DNA from: Chthonomonas calidirosea T49
Lineage (GTDB): Bacteria; Armatimonadota; Chthonomonadetes; Chthonomonadales; Chthonomonadaceae
DNA: 64,000 bases
Direction: 5' to 3'
Assembly: GCF_000427095.1 (NCBI RefSeq)
Contig: NC_021487.1
Span: 2,649,233 to 2,713,232, forward strand
The notes under the pieces were generated by a model. It saw only the letters and a program-made list of their open reading frames with translations, did not search any database and was not told the DNA's origin. Below, in pieces: positions 34,557 to 43,210 of the stretch. Position 1 is the stretch's first letter; each line of letters opens with the position of its first letter. Both the position numbers and the translations under genes were made by a program.

Positions 34557-35567
34557 TTAGCGGGCGCTCTCTTCCACCGTTTCCGGAGTTTCCGCGCGCT
34601 CTATGGTTTCTATAGGGAGCGGCTCTGAAGGTGAAGGGAGCGCCTTACGAGCTTTTTGAGGTGTAAGCCCACGTAGCTTCTGTTTTGCGGCGGTAAAGGC
34701 TTCCCGATACAGCTGTCGGATCTGTGCTGCGCTCATACGGCGTCCGGTTTCGTAGTAGAACTGCATGGCCCGCCCCGCGGTGATCGTTCCTGCGTAGGCG
34801 ATAGCGGCGCGTGAAACAAACCCAAAAACTGGCACGAGGCCAACCAACTCACGGGCGATGGCGCGCCATCCAAAGGCGTTGCCGAGCAGCGGCGCCAGCT
34901 CGGCCAGGCGGCTTTGAAAATCCACCTCTAGCCCATAAATGGCGGCCAAGCGCATCGTCATCATCACCTGATTTTTGGTGAGGACCACGATGTCGCTGAA
35001 GGCAGCTCCGGGAATGCCGATAGCTCCTAACAGAGGCACCTGCTCCACAAGGCCGGAGAGCATGGCGAACTCGGCATTGACCAGGGCGGTCTGTTGGATG
35101 ATTTTTCGGGCTACTAGGGGGCGGAAGGAAGGAAAACTGCGAGCTAAAGCAAGAGCAAGATCGGGTTTGTCCTCTAGAATACGCGCCAATGTGTTGGCCC
35201 AGCCGCCTAGCTCGGAAACGCTATAGATAGGGGCACCTTCTGGCGCCCCTTCACGAGAATCTGTGAGGGCGATGATGACGTCGTGATAGTCGGGTGCATG
35301 AGGAAAACCGTCTTCTTCTGCAAAGGAGTTATAAACAGAGAGGGAAGTAGCCCCTGGGACCACGCGAGAGGCGGTAGGAGAGGGCATGGAGTCGTCGGAA
35401 GGAAGACAGTGGAGTGCGCGGATGATCGGCTCGCGTGATTCTGCTGGTCCAACGATGCCAAGATGAATCGGCCGTTGTGCCTCACGCGCTATTTCCGCTG
35501 CGCTTACACTCTTTACGATCTCCCAAAAGCTTTTCGGCCCTGGAAGCTTCACACCCGCACATTCCAT
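34557..35567 (-). CDS. DUF697 (YcjF-type) membrane-associated protein with degenerate GTPase-like N-terminus
   Basis: 336 residues. Residues ~35-140 resemble a nucleotide-binding beta-alpha fold (HLGIVGPAESREPIIRAL, DVIIALTDS) but lack the G-X4-GK[ST] P-loop. Residues ~165-300 are the DUF697 segment with Ala/Gly-rich helices (GAIGIPGAAFSDIVVLTKNQ, VGLVPVFGFVSRAAIAYAGT). The C-terminal ~40 residues are Pro/Glu-rich. DUF697 is often fused to dynamin/Era-like GTPases. AAGGAGAG precedes the ATG. Function unknown. Confidence 0.75.
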   Translation of the reverse strand: MECAGVKLPGPKSFWEIVKSVSAAEIAREAQRPIHLGIVGPAESREPIIRALHCLPSDDSMPSPTASRVVPGATSLSVYNSFAEEDGFPHAPDYHDVIIALTDSREGAPEGAPIYSVSELGGWANTLARILEDKPDLALALARSFPSFRPLVARKIIQQTALVNAEFAMLSGLVEQVPLLGAIGIPGAAFSDIVVLTKNQVMMTMRLAAIYGLEVDFQSRLAELAPLLGNAFGWRAIARELVGLVPVFGFVSRAAIAYAGTITAGRAMQFYYETGRRMSAAQIRQLYREAFTAAKQKLRGLTPQKARKALPSPSEPLPIETIERAETPETVEESAR

Positions 35568-35589
35568 GTTTCTCTCCTTGTGAACACGC

Positions 35590-36396
35590 CTACTTAAAAA
35601 GGCTGTCCGGCATGGGGATATTCACCTTAATGTCTCTATAAGTGGTGGCCCCTGCCAGCACCCCTTGATTATCGTCTACCTCTATCTCGGTGGGCATGTA
35701 CAGTTCTGATGTTATCTTTTTGATGTTCTTATAGTACCAAATAGAGAGAAGTTTTCCCTCTTGGCTATACTCCTCACGTTTTAGAGTAACATGTGTTTTG
35801 GGGTCTATCCATACAAGCCGAAAAGAGGTGTCGAGGTTTTTATCGCGGTAGCTAATACGGAAGACAGCACAGGGAATCCCTTTAAACGGACGCACTCCCT
35901 GAAACTCAGCTTCGGTGTAGGAGAGATAGTATGGGGAGATGAGCCCCATGTCCAAGAGGGTTTTACGTTTCCCAGGGCTCTTGCCAAGGTCACGCACATC
36001 TTTAAACCCTATACTCAGCCGCACGATCTGTGTGGTGCCGTTGATAATAAACACGCCCGATTGGGCGCCAAAACGGCCATCTAGGCGAAACATGTCGGGT
36101 TCTTTGTAGCGAACAAGCAAATCACCCTGGGCTTTTTGCATCCACTCGTAGATCAAGCCAAAGTCCTTGTTGATACGTCGCCCCGCTTCTGCGTTGTAAC
36201 GTAAGAGGTGAATATAGGCCTGGAAGTCCTGCAGGTCTTTCACCACATAGCTTTGAATGTCGGGGCTAATGGCATCGGCTAGAGCCTGCGATGGGTGATA
36301 GCAAGATAACACTGTGAGCCCTATCGCTGAGGTTAAAAACGCTCTCCGAGCAGGGTCATACGCGAAAGGCACCTTCTTTCTTCTCCTTCTCTCCAT
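35590..36396 (-). CDS. Exported LolA-like outer-membrane lipoprotein-sorting family protein
   Basis: 268 residues. A Tat-type signal (DPARRAFLTSAIGL) precedes a beta-rich domain typical of LolA/LolB-like or DUF1571 proteins (WMQKAQGDLLVRYKEPDMFRLD, YYLSYTEAEFQGV, RLVWIDPKTHVTLKREEY, YRDIKVNIPMPDSLF). It probably binds a lipid or lipoprotein in the periplasm. It sits 22 bases upstream of the DUF697 gene on the same strand and 79 bases downstream of the MFS gene. Confidence 0.7.
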   Translation of the reverse strand: MERRRRKKVPFAYDPARRAFLTSAIGLTVLSCYHPSQALADAISPDIQSYVVKDLQDFQAYIHLLRYNAEAGRRINKDFGLIYEWMQKAQGDLLVRYKEPDMFRLDGRFGAQSGVFIINGTTQIVRLSIGFKDVRDLGKSPGKRKTLLDMGLISPYYLSYTEAEFQGVRPFKGIPCAVFRISYRDKNLDTSFRLVWIDPKTHVTLKREEYSQEGKLLSIWYYKNIKKITSELYMPTEIEVDDNQGVLAGATTYRDIKVNIPMPDSLFK

Positions 36397-36475
36397 AAAA
36401 TAGGGGAGGGTTTGTCTACCCTCCTACTATACGTCCAAAACGCACACGTCTTTCTCATGTGACGCACGGTGCGGG

Positions 36476-37744
36476 TTATACCGCCACCGCTTGCTCCTCT
36501 CTGAGGGCGGCAATGCGTTCCACATCCTCATCTCGGAAGGTAAACATGTAGGCCACGGCGCAGATCAGCGTGGTGATGGCGGGAAGAATGAACACCGGTG
36601 GCCAATCGGTTTGGCCGTTCACGGTGAAATGCTGTTGTACCCATCCGCTAAAGTAGCTACCGATGACGTTACCAACGCCCAAAGTGAAGAAGTTGATCAT
36701 GTTTTGGGCGCTTGCCCGAATATCGCGCGGCGCCACGCGGTCTATGTAGAGCTGCTGTACCACCATGACAAAGGCATAGCCGAAGCCGTGCAGGCCCAAC
36801 GAGGCCACCACAAGCCAGAGCGGTTTTTGAAGCGCAAAAATAAAATAGCGCAACGGCCACGCAAAACTGCCGATGAGTAGGCACCAGCGCATGCCAAATT
36901 TTGGCAACCAAAGCGGCAACAGCACGCCCAGCGCGATGACCTCGGTGGCTTGACTAATGGACTTGGTGATGGGGATGAGGTTGCGCGGTATGTGCAGGCT
37001 GTCGAGGAAGGGGGCCGAGAGATTATAGAAAAACATGAACTCCGTGGCGGCAAAGAAGGAGATGATGATAAAGATGGTGAAGCCGGGCACCTCTCGAAAA
37101 AGACGAAATGCCTCGCGAAAGGCTAGAGGATCTACCTTCTTCTCTTTCACGGGCGGCGTGTTCGGAAGGATAAAGAAACAGGTGACGGCCATCACGAGGT
37201 TGAGGATGCCGGTAAGCATCATCTCTGCGATGGGGGTGTTGAGGTTTTCCGCCTGATAGTGGGTGAGCCGTGTATAGGCTAAGTAGAGAAATGCGGCCAC
37301 AATCCACCCGATGGTGCCCGCCGTACGAATGATGGAGAACTCGCGTTCACGAATCTTTTCGTTCTCCACATAGCGCGAAACATGGTGCAAGGTAATGGAG
37401 TTCGTGATGCCCAACGTGGGGGCAAAAACGAGCGACCATGCCAGCATGGAGGCATAGAGGCCGATGACGGAATGCTGGTGTGCCATGGTAAAGGCTGCAA
37501 TGGCCGCGAGAATATGGGCAATCCCGAGGAATATCTGGCTAGGCATGAAGCGGTCGGCAATCTGCCCGCCGATGAAGGGGGTGATGACGCACCCAAGCCA
37601 GAAGGCTCCGAAGATCGCGCCCGTACTGGTAGCGCTGATCCCTCGATGTTCTAATGTGTCGCTGATGATAGGCATCCAGGCACCCCAGGCGGCATACTCC
37701 CAAAACATCATGAGAATTAGGCGCATCCGTAAGAAAAAAGGCAT
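36476..37744 (-). CDS. MFS transporter, nucleoside:H+ symporter (NupG)-like
   Basis: 422 residues with 12 hydrophobic segments. N-terminal LMMFWEYAAWGAWMPIISDTL and GAFWLGCVITPFIGGQIADRF are typical of the NupG/XapB-like branch of the major facilitator superfamily, as is HGFGYAFVMVVQQLYIDRVAP. Likely imports nucleosides or sugars by proton symport; substrate not determined. The ATG at 37744 has GAGGAG 12 bases upstream. No linked catabolic genes. Confidence 0.8.
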   Translation of the reverse strand: MPFFLRMRLILMMFWEYAAWGAWMPIISDTLEHRGISATSTGAIFGAFWLGCVITPFIGGQIADRFMPSQIFLGIAHILAAIAAFTMAHQHSVIGLYASMLAWSLVFAPTLGITNSITLHHVSRYVENEKIREREFSIIRTAGTIGWIVAAFLYLAYTRLTHYQAENLNTPIAEMMLTGILNLVMAVTCFFILPNTPPVKEKKVDPLAFREAFRLFREVPGFTIFIIISFFAATEFMFFYNLSAPFLDSLHIPRNLIPITKSISQATEVIALGVLLPLWLPKFGMRWCLLIGSFAWPLRYFIFALQKPLWLVVASLGLHGFGYAFVMVVQQLYIDRVAPRDIRASAQNMINFFTLGVGNVIGSYFSGWVQQHFTVNGQTDWPPVFILPAITTLICAVAYMFTFRDEDVERIAALREEQAVAV

Positions 37745-37885
37745 GGGTTCTCTTTACTCCTCTCTCTATTTCTCGAAACTGCTCTATATATACACCTTCG
37801 CCTAAGCGACTTCCTGCAGACCGCTGTGAGAGGGGTATACTTTTAGCGTGGCGAATCCCCTATGCAATTTTGAGGAGGTGTAGCT

Positions 37886-38257
37886 GTGCGCAATTGGATT
37901 ACCCGATGGGCTGTGAGTGCGCTCGCGCTCTACATTCTGGTTCAGTTCTACCCAAGCATTCAGATTCACGCAAAGGGAACGGAGTATGTGGTCACCATCC
38001 TCTTGGTATCGGTCATATTAGGGCTGTTTAACTCGTTGATTCGTCCCATCATCCTCTTTTTTGCCTGGCCTATCAACTGCCTCACGTTTGGGCTATTTGG
38101 ATTTGCTCTGAATGTGGCCTGTTTTTGGATTCTGGGCACAGTGCTTCCTACCTTTCGTATCACCAGTCCAAAGGCCGCCCTGTTCGGCTTTATCGCGATG
38201 GGACTTATTAGCGGACTTCTCAACTTCTTTTTAAAGGATAGGGGAGAGCGCAGTTAA
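37886..38257 (+). CDS. YvlD / phage-holin-4-like four-helix membrane protein
   Basis: 123 residues, GTG start with GAGGTG upstream. Four hydrophobic helices and the conserved LFNSLIRPIILFFAWPINCLTFGLFGFALN segment (split here as a family motif) identify the YvlD family, annotated as holin superfamily IV but common on chromosomes without phage genes. Possibly a small envelope-stress protein. The HIT gene follows 21 bases later and may be co-transcribed. A TATACT box at 37836-37841 is the likely -10. Confidence 0.8.
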   Translation: MRNWITRWAVSALALYILVQFYPSIQIHAKGTEYVVTILLVSVILGLFNSLIRPIILFFAWPINCLTFGLFGFALNVACFWILGTVLPTFRITSPKAALFGFIAMGLISGLLNFFLKDRGERS

Positions 38258-38278
38258 ACATTTAGGGAGATAGGAGTT

Positions 38279-38620
38279 ATGGCAGAAAACTGTGTGTTTT
38301 GTCGGATCGCTGAAGGAAGCATTCCGGCAGAGAAGGTGTACGAGAACGACGAGTTTGTGGCCTTTCGCGATCTGAACCCGCAGGCCCCGGTACATGTCCT
38401 GCTGATACCTCGCCAACACTTCGCCACTCTTTTGGACGTAGAGGACACCGCTCTGCTTGGCCGAGCTTTGCGTTGCGTGCAGGAGGTGGCCAAGCAGTTG
38501 GGGCTTGCCGACGACGGTTTTCGTGTGGTGGTGAACTGTCGGGAAAATGGTGGACAGACAGTTTATCATCTTCATTGGCACATTCTTGGTGGTCGTTTTA
38601 TGACGTGGCCTCCCGGCTAA
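38279..38620 (+). CDS. HIT family nucleotide-binding hydrolase (HinT-like)
   Basis: 113 residues, typical for HinT. CVFCRIAEGSIPAEKVYE at the N-terminus with paired cysteines, DLNPQAPVHVLLIPRQHF in the middle, and the histidine triad HLHWHILGG near the C-terminus with GQTVYHLHWH. Hydrolyses adenosine 5'-phosphoramidates and similar compounds. Lies between the YvlD-like and DUF1844 genes. Confidence 0.95.
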   Translation: MAENCVFCRIAEGSIPAEKVYENDEFVAFRDLNPQAPVHVLLIPRQHFATLLDVEDTALLGRALRCVQEVAKQLGLADDGFRVVVNCRENGGQTVYHLHWHILGGRFMTWPPG

Positions 38621-38714
38621 CACTCTAGGGGCGACAGATGCCTTGGCCTTCTCACACGCGATAAGGAGAACCCCACTCTGGAAGACTTACCTAGTCCTGT
38701 ATAGCAAAAATTTC

Positions 38715-38744
38715 TTGGTAATTGGCCTCGATCTGTGCTATACT
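38715..38744 (+). promoter_or_regulatory. Promoter of DUF1844 gene
   Basis: TTGGTA (38715-38720), 18-base spacer, TATACT (38739-38744), 63 bases before the ATG at 38808. Confidence 0.7.
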
Positions 38745-38807
38745 CTCTTCTGCAGAAGGGCAAGAGATGGGAAATTAGAGGGTTCAGGAGCCTGAGGGAG
38801 GGGGACG

Positions 38808-39242
38808 ATGGAAGATCAGACACCGGATTTTCGTGTGATAGACCGTCGCGCGTCAACCGCCGCCGAGCGTGAGGAGGCGGAGCCATCGTCTGTAGAAGCG
38901 TCATCATCTCAGCCAACAGCCGATACGGTATCCCCCAAGAGCGAAGAGGGGATGCCAAGCCCGGAGATGTTGTTGCCTCTCATTGCTTTACAGATGGAGG
39001 TAAAACAGCTGGCGTTAGCGCTCGTAGGTATTTTTGATGCTCATGCGTGGCGCGCTTTGGGGCTTCATGCAAACCCTAAAACCGGCCAAGCCGAGGAGAA
39101 CCTACCGGCGGCGCAGCTTGCCATAGACTGTATGCAGTTTCTTTTGAGCAAAGTGGAGCGCGATCTGCCGGAGCAGGAGTTGCGTGAACTGCGACGTCGT
39201 TTAACCGATCTACGCCTTAACTACGCTGCTCGTGCCAAATGA
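38808..39242 (+). CDS. DUF1844 family protein
   Basis: 144 residues. An acidic, Ser/Thr/Glu-rich disordered N-terminal ~50 residues is followed by the DUF1844 helical core (AWRALGLHANPKTGQAEENL, AAQLAIDCMQFLL, LRRRLTDLRLNYA). The family is widespread in bacteria, usually next to tRNA or cell-envelope genes, with no known function. GGGAGGGGGACG ribosome site upstream. glmU follows after 155 bases. Confidence 0.8.
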   Translation: MEDQTPDFRVIDRRASTAAEREEAEPSSVEASSSQPTADTVSPKSEEGMPSPEMLLPLIALQMEVKQLALALVGIFDAHAWRALGLHANPKTGQAEENLPAAQLAIDCMQFLLSKVERDLPEQELRELRRRLTDLRLNYAARAK

Positions 39243-39397
39243 AGGCGTGTTCTAGGCCGCACTTCTCCCTTTGAAACGCCTCTGACACGGCTAGGTGGCG
39301 GATTCTTTCTCCTCCAATTGGGGGAAAGATAGGCTGAAGGCGGGCATAGGGGGCCTTTCTGTGCTCGAAAGCGATTTCGTCGGATGGAGTTATCTGC

Positions 39398-40870
39398 ATG
39401 ACACACGCCACTTACCAAGATGTCTCTTCTGAAGGGGAACAGCCCTTGCCGCCCACGGTAGCTGTACTGCTTGCGGCCGGCAAATCTACCCGTATGCGCT
39501 CGCGTCTACCAAAATCGCTGCATCCTCTTTGCGGTTTGCCCGTTACGGCGCATGTGGTTCGGGCCTGTAGGGAGGCCGGCGTCGAGCGCGTGATCGTGGT
39601 GGTGGGGCATGAAGCGGAGCGGGTGCGCTCGGGGCTTATTGAGGCGATACCGGATGGGCACCTACTGGAGTTTGCGCATCAAGAGCGGCCTCTGGGCACC
39701 GGAGATGCTGTGCGCGCTGCTCAAAGCCTTTTGGCAAGCTGGCCACATACTGTGCTTGTATTAGCCGGAGATACCCCCCTATTGCGCCCACAGACTCTTC
39801 GACAGCTTGTTGAGACCAGAGTGCGGACTCATGTTCCCGCTGTTATGTTGACGATGGAGCTGCAAAACCCGACCGGTTACGGTCGTATTCTTCGTGATGA
39901 GAAGGGGCGTGTGATCGGGGTTGTGGAGGAGCGTGATGCCACGCCGGAGCAGCGCCGATGTTGCGAATGCAATTCGTCTATCTATGCCTTTGATGGATCG
40001 CGGCTTTGGGAGGCGCTTGCCCAGCTGCGCCCAAACAACGCTCAAGGAGAGTACTACCTTACGGACGTCATCGGCTGGTTTGTGCAGCAAGGGGCACCTG
40101 TGGAAACGGTGGCCTTGGAAGACCCCAAGGAGGCGCTAGGTATTAACACACGGGTAGAGCTTGCACAGGTTGCGGCGTTGCTGAGGGCGCGTCTATTGGA
40201 AGACCTTATGCTCTCCGGAGTAACCGTGGTAGACCCCATGAGCACCTGGATAGATGTAGATGTAACGGTTGGGCAAGACAGCGTTATTCACCCAAATACG
40301 CTCTTGTTAAGGGGAACACAGGTCGGAGAAGAGTGCGTTTTGGGACCGTTTGCGCGTATTGAAGGATGTCGGCTGGGGAATCGGGTGCAGGTGTACGCTT
40401 CTTGGCTAGTCGATAGCGTATTAGAAGATGATGTGCGTGTCGGCCCCTATGCCCAGGTTCGTCCCAACTCGCATTTAGGGGCAGGGGTGCGTATAGGGAA
40501 CTTTGTGGAGCTTAAGAACGCCACACTGGGCCCGCGTGTCCAGGCGTCGCATCTCTCCTATCTGGGCGATGTGGAGATAGGGGAGGGAACCAATATTGGC
40601 GCCGGCACCATAACCTGTAACTACGATGGTTACCAAAAGCACCGTACACGGATAGGTTCTCGCGCCTTTATCGGCTCCCACTCTACGCTAGTGGCGCCGG
40701 TGGAGGTTGGTGAGGGTGCTTTCGTGGCAGCGGGCTCTGTGATCACGGCCAACGTGCCCGCCGATGCGTTGGCCATCGCCCGCTCCTACCAGACGGTGAA
40801 GGAGGGGTGGGCGGCAGACTATAGGCAACGCAAAGCCAATAAAGGGGAGCAGAAGAACGCCTCTAAATAA
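39398..40870 (+). CDS. glmU: Bifunctional GlmU (GlcNAc-1-P uridyltransferase / GlcN-1-P acetyltransferase)
   Basis: 490 residues. The N-terminal uridyltransferase has VLLAAGKSTRMRSRLPK, GTGDAVRAA and LVLAGDTPLL, and the GEYYLTDVI segment. The C-terminal half is a left-handed beta-helix acetyltransferase (AGVRIGNFVELKNA, YLGDVEIGEGTNIGAGT, FIGSHSTLVAPVEVG). It supplies UDP-GlcNAc for peptidoglycan. glmU followed by prs is a common bacterial order. The ATG at 39398 has GGAG about 10 bases upstream. Confidence 0.97.
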   Translation: MTHATYQDVSSEGEQPLPPTVAVLLAAGKSTRMRSRLPKSLHPLCGLPVTAHVVRACREAGVERVIVVVGHEAERVRSGLIEAIPDGHLLEFAHQERPLGTGDAVRAAQSLLASWPHTVLVLAGDTPLLRPQTLRQLVETRVRTHVPAVMLTMELQNPTGYGRILRDEKGRVIGVVEERDATPEQRRCCECNSSIYAFDGSRLWEALAQLRPNNAQGEYYLTDVIGWFVQQGAPVETVALEDPKEALGINTRVELAQVAALLRARLLEDLMLSGVTVVDPMSTWIDVDVTVGQDSVIHPNTLLLRGTQVGEECVLGPFARIEGCRLGNRVQVYASWLVDSVLEDDVRVGPYAQVRPNSHLGAGVRIGNFVELKNATLGPRVQASHLSYLGDVEIGEGTNIGAGTITCNYDGYQKHRTRIGSRAFIGSHSTLVAPVEVGEGAFVAAGSVITANVPADALAIARSYQTVKEGWAADYRQRKANKGEQKNASK

Positions 40871-41087
40871 GGTAGATTCTATAAACGAAATTTTTTGCGT
40901 TTCGTGTGCGCGCAATAGGCAACCAATTCTGGTTTTGCGTGAAAATTGGCGCATCTAGGGGTACGCGGAGGACGAGCAGACCATCTAAAAGAGCGGGAGG
41001 GCCGTGCCCTATTTTGCCCGCCGAAAGAACACCGTCCTGCGAGGCGGTATCTGAGCGATTACAGGCCCTATGGCAAGGAGAGAGCGG
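40871..41087 (+). other. Long structured leader of prs
   Basis: 217 bases with stems at 40993-41021 (GCGGG..GGGC-CGT-GCCC..CCCGC) and an outer CCAATT/AATTGG pair near 40919-40955. It is too long for a plain ribosome-site leader. It did not match the guanidine/PRPP (ykkC) riboswitch core when inspected by eye. Confidence 0.3.
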
Positions 41088-42050
41088 ATGCAAACCAACA
41101 CCCTGCGCGTTTTCACAGGGAACGCCAACCCGGAGTTGGCGGCAAAAATTGCTCGAGAGCTTGGTATCGAGCTTGGTGCGATACAGGTCAGTAAGTTCTC
41201 CGACGGTGAGATTGGGGTGAAGATCGAGGAGAGCGCGCGCGGTCAAGACATCTTTATTATTCAGCCTACGTGTGCTCCGGTGAACGACAACCTCATGGAA
41301 CTGCTCATTATGATAGATGCGTTTCGGCGGGCCTCTGCCCGTCGAATCACCGTAGCGTTGCCTTACTACGGCTATGCACGCCAGGACAAGAAGGTGCGTC
41401 CTCGCGAGCCGGTAACCGCGCGCTTGGTGGCCAACCTCATCACCACGGCAGGTGCTAGCAGGGTGCTGTGCGTAGACCTGCATGCCGGCCAAATTCAGGG
41501 GTTTTTCGACCTACCGGTTGACCATCTCTACGCCGGCCCTATTATCGCCGAATATCTGCGCTCTGAAGGGCTGTATAACGGGAATACGGTGGTTGTATCG
41601 CCCGACGTAGGCGGCGTGGCGCGTGCGCGCGCCTTAGCCGAACACCTCAATACCCCTATTGCCATTATTGCCAAGCGGCGACCCGCGCCCAATAAAGTGG
41701 AGATCATGGAGATCATCGGGGATGTGGAAGGCAAAACGTGCGTGATGATTGACGATATGATTGACACGGCTGGAACGATTGTACAAGGAGCTGAAGCGCT
41801 GATGGAGCGGGGAGCCGCCGCTGTTCATGCCTGTTGCACACACGCTGTGTTGTCGGGCAGAGCGGTGGAGCGTATCCAGTGCTCTCCCCTTGAAACCCTC
41901 GTGGTAACGGATACGGTGCCTCTGCCGGAGAACAAGCGTATCCCCAAGATCAAGGTGCTTTCGGTGGCGCCTCTTATTGCCGATGCCATCCGACGCATTC
42001 ACGAGGATAGCTCGGTGAGTGAGCTGTTTATTAACTATGGGCATCATTAG
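41088..42050 (+). CDS. prs: Ribose-phosphate pyrophosphokinase
   Basis: 320 residues from the ATG at 41088. AAGGAGAGAG immediately upstream lies inside the longer frame beginning at 41070, ruling that start out. Makes PRPP from ribose-5-phosphate and ATP for nucleotide, histidine and tryptophan synthesis. Class I motifs: [45 protein letters not shown] and the PRPP-binding [13 protein letters not shown]. Its product feeds hisG, also in this window. Confidence 0.97.
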   Translation: MQTNTLRVFTGNANPELAAKIARELGIELGAIQVSKFSDGEIGVKIEESARGQDIFIIQPTCAPVNDNLMELLIMIDAFRRASARRITVALPYYGYARQDKKVRPREPVTARLVANLITTAGASRVLCVDLHAGQIQGFFDLPVDHLYAGPIIAEYLRSEGLYNGNTVVVSPDVGGVARARALAEHLNTPIAIIAKRRPAPNKVEIMEIIGDVEGKTCVMIDDMIDTAGTIVQGAEALMERGAAAVHACCTHAVLSGRAVERIQCSPLETLVVTDTVPLPENKRIPKIKVLSVAPLIADAIRRIHEDSSVSELFINYGHH

Positions 42051-42059
42051 AGAGCGGCC

Positions 42060-42905
42060 ATGAGAAGCGAATCGAAGGTGCGCGTCGCCACAGCCCAGAC
42101 GCATACGCGGCTTCTTGAGGACATCGCACGGCCTTGTGACCCAACGGAGCGGGGTGCGTTTTGGTGGTTAGGTCAACACACCTTTGTGGTACGGGTGGGT
42201 GCATTGGTTTTCTACATTGATCCCTGGTTTGCCGCCTGGGAATCGCGGTGTAATCCGCCGCCGCTTACCCCTGCAGAGGGGCGTTATGCCGATTTTGTGT
42301 TGGTAACCCATGGCCATGGCGACCACCTTTGTCCAGAGACCCTGCGTGCCATGGTTCAAGCCTCGCCCAAAGCGCTTTTTGTGTGTCCCCCCACCGAAAC
42401 CGAGAGAATGCTTCAGGAGGCGCTCATCCCCGCCGAACGTTTAAGACCTCTCAATGCCGGTGGAGTTTTAGAGGAGCGAGGAGCGCGTATTACGGCCATT
42501 AAAAGCAAACATGAGTTCTTCGACGAAAAGCCCGAAGTGGGCTTTCCCTACTTAGGCTATGTAGTAGAAGCAGACGGCTTGCGGTTCTACCACTCCGGCG
42601 ATACGATTATGTATGAGGGGTTGCTCTCGACCCTGCAGCAATGGCCGCATTTCGACGTGCTCTTTTTGCCTATTAACGGGCGCGATGCCGAACGCTATCG
42701 TCGGGGCATCATAGGCAACTTCACTTTCCAAGAGGCTGTGGAACTTGCCGGCGAGCTGCGTCCTCGACTTGTAGTCCCTTCGCATTACGATATGTTCGTG
42801 GGCAACCAAGAGGACCCAACGAAGTTCACCCAATTTTTGGAGGCCAAATATCCTGGAGTGCCGTATTGGATAGGGCCGATTGGGGAACGAGTGTCGCTGC
42901 CGTGA
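42060..42905 (+). CDS. Metallo-beta-lactamase-fold hydrolase, UlaG-like
   Basis: 281 residues. The THGHGDHL metal motif, HSGDTIMYEG and C-terminal VPSHYDMFVGNQEDP match the UlaG/YfiI-like L-ascorbate-6-phosphate lactonase group, which uses Mn/Zn. The start is nine bases after prs, suggesting co-transcription, though no ascorbate pathway genes are here, so the substrate remains open. Ends four bases from the convergent minE. Confidence 0.85.
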   Translation: MRSESKVRVATAQTHTRLLEDIARPCDPTERGAFWWLGQHTFVVRVGALVFYIDPWFAAWESRCNPPPLTPAEGRYADFVLVTHGHGDHLCPETLRAMVQASPKALFVCPPTETERMLQEALIPAERLRPLNAGGVLEERGARITAIKSKHEFFDEKPEVGFPYLGYVVEADGLRFYHSGDTIMYEGLLSTLQQWPHFDVLFLPINGRDAERYRRGIIGNFTFQEAVELAGELRPRLVVPSHYDMFVGNQEDPTKFTQFLEAKYPGVPYWIGPIGERVSLP

Positions 42906-42909
42906 AGGG

Positions 42910-43185
42910 TTACTCTAGCTTTTCTGTGTAGATACGCCGTATGGGGACGTTGGCAATGAGGGCGACGGTGTTGTTTTCCCGCTCCACATTCATCTCCAAG
43001 GCGCTCTCATCAATGTCCATATAGCGCGACAGCACTTTAAGGATCTCGATACGCATCTCGTCCATGATGGCCGGGGAGATAGCAGCCCGATCGTGCATCA
43101 ACACCAGGTGTAGGCGGTCTTTGGCCACGCTCCGTGGCGATCGGCTTCCCCGCCCGAACAGTTTCTCTAGAATATTCATTGCCAT
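42910..43185 (-). CDS. minE: Cell division topological specificity factor MinE
   Basis: 91 residues from the ATG at 43185 (GAGGAG seven bases upstream); the longer frame lacks a ribosome site. The N-terminal membrane/MinD-binding peptide (MNILEKLFGRG) and the central topological domain (LHLVLMHDRAAISPAIMDEMR, IEILKVLSRYMDID) are typical. It stimulates MinD ATPase to confine the Z-ring to mid-cell. 25 bases downstream of minD; minC is not adjacent. Confidence 0.95.
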   Translation of the reverse strand: MAMNILEKLFGRGSRSPRSVAKDRLHLVLMHDRAAISPAIMDEMRIEILKVLSRYMDIDESALEMNVERENNTVALIANVPIRRIYTEKLE

Positions 43186-43210
43186 GGCTCCGCTCCTCTC
43201 TCCCGAACGT

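Noticed and set aside
37886..38257. Holin, hence prophage remnant
   Set aside because: YvlD-type proteins carry the holin-4 label but no other phage gene, attachment site or integrase is present.
40955..41010. Possible ykkC/guanidine or PRPP riboswitch (CTAGGGG near 40957)
   Set aside because: Only the first short motif resembles the family; the second conserved internal-loop segment and ACACGGC element are missing.
41070..41087. ATG at 41070 as prs start
   Set aside because: The AAGGAGAGAG ribosome site lies downstream of it, serving the ATG at 41088, which also matches the family N-terminus.
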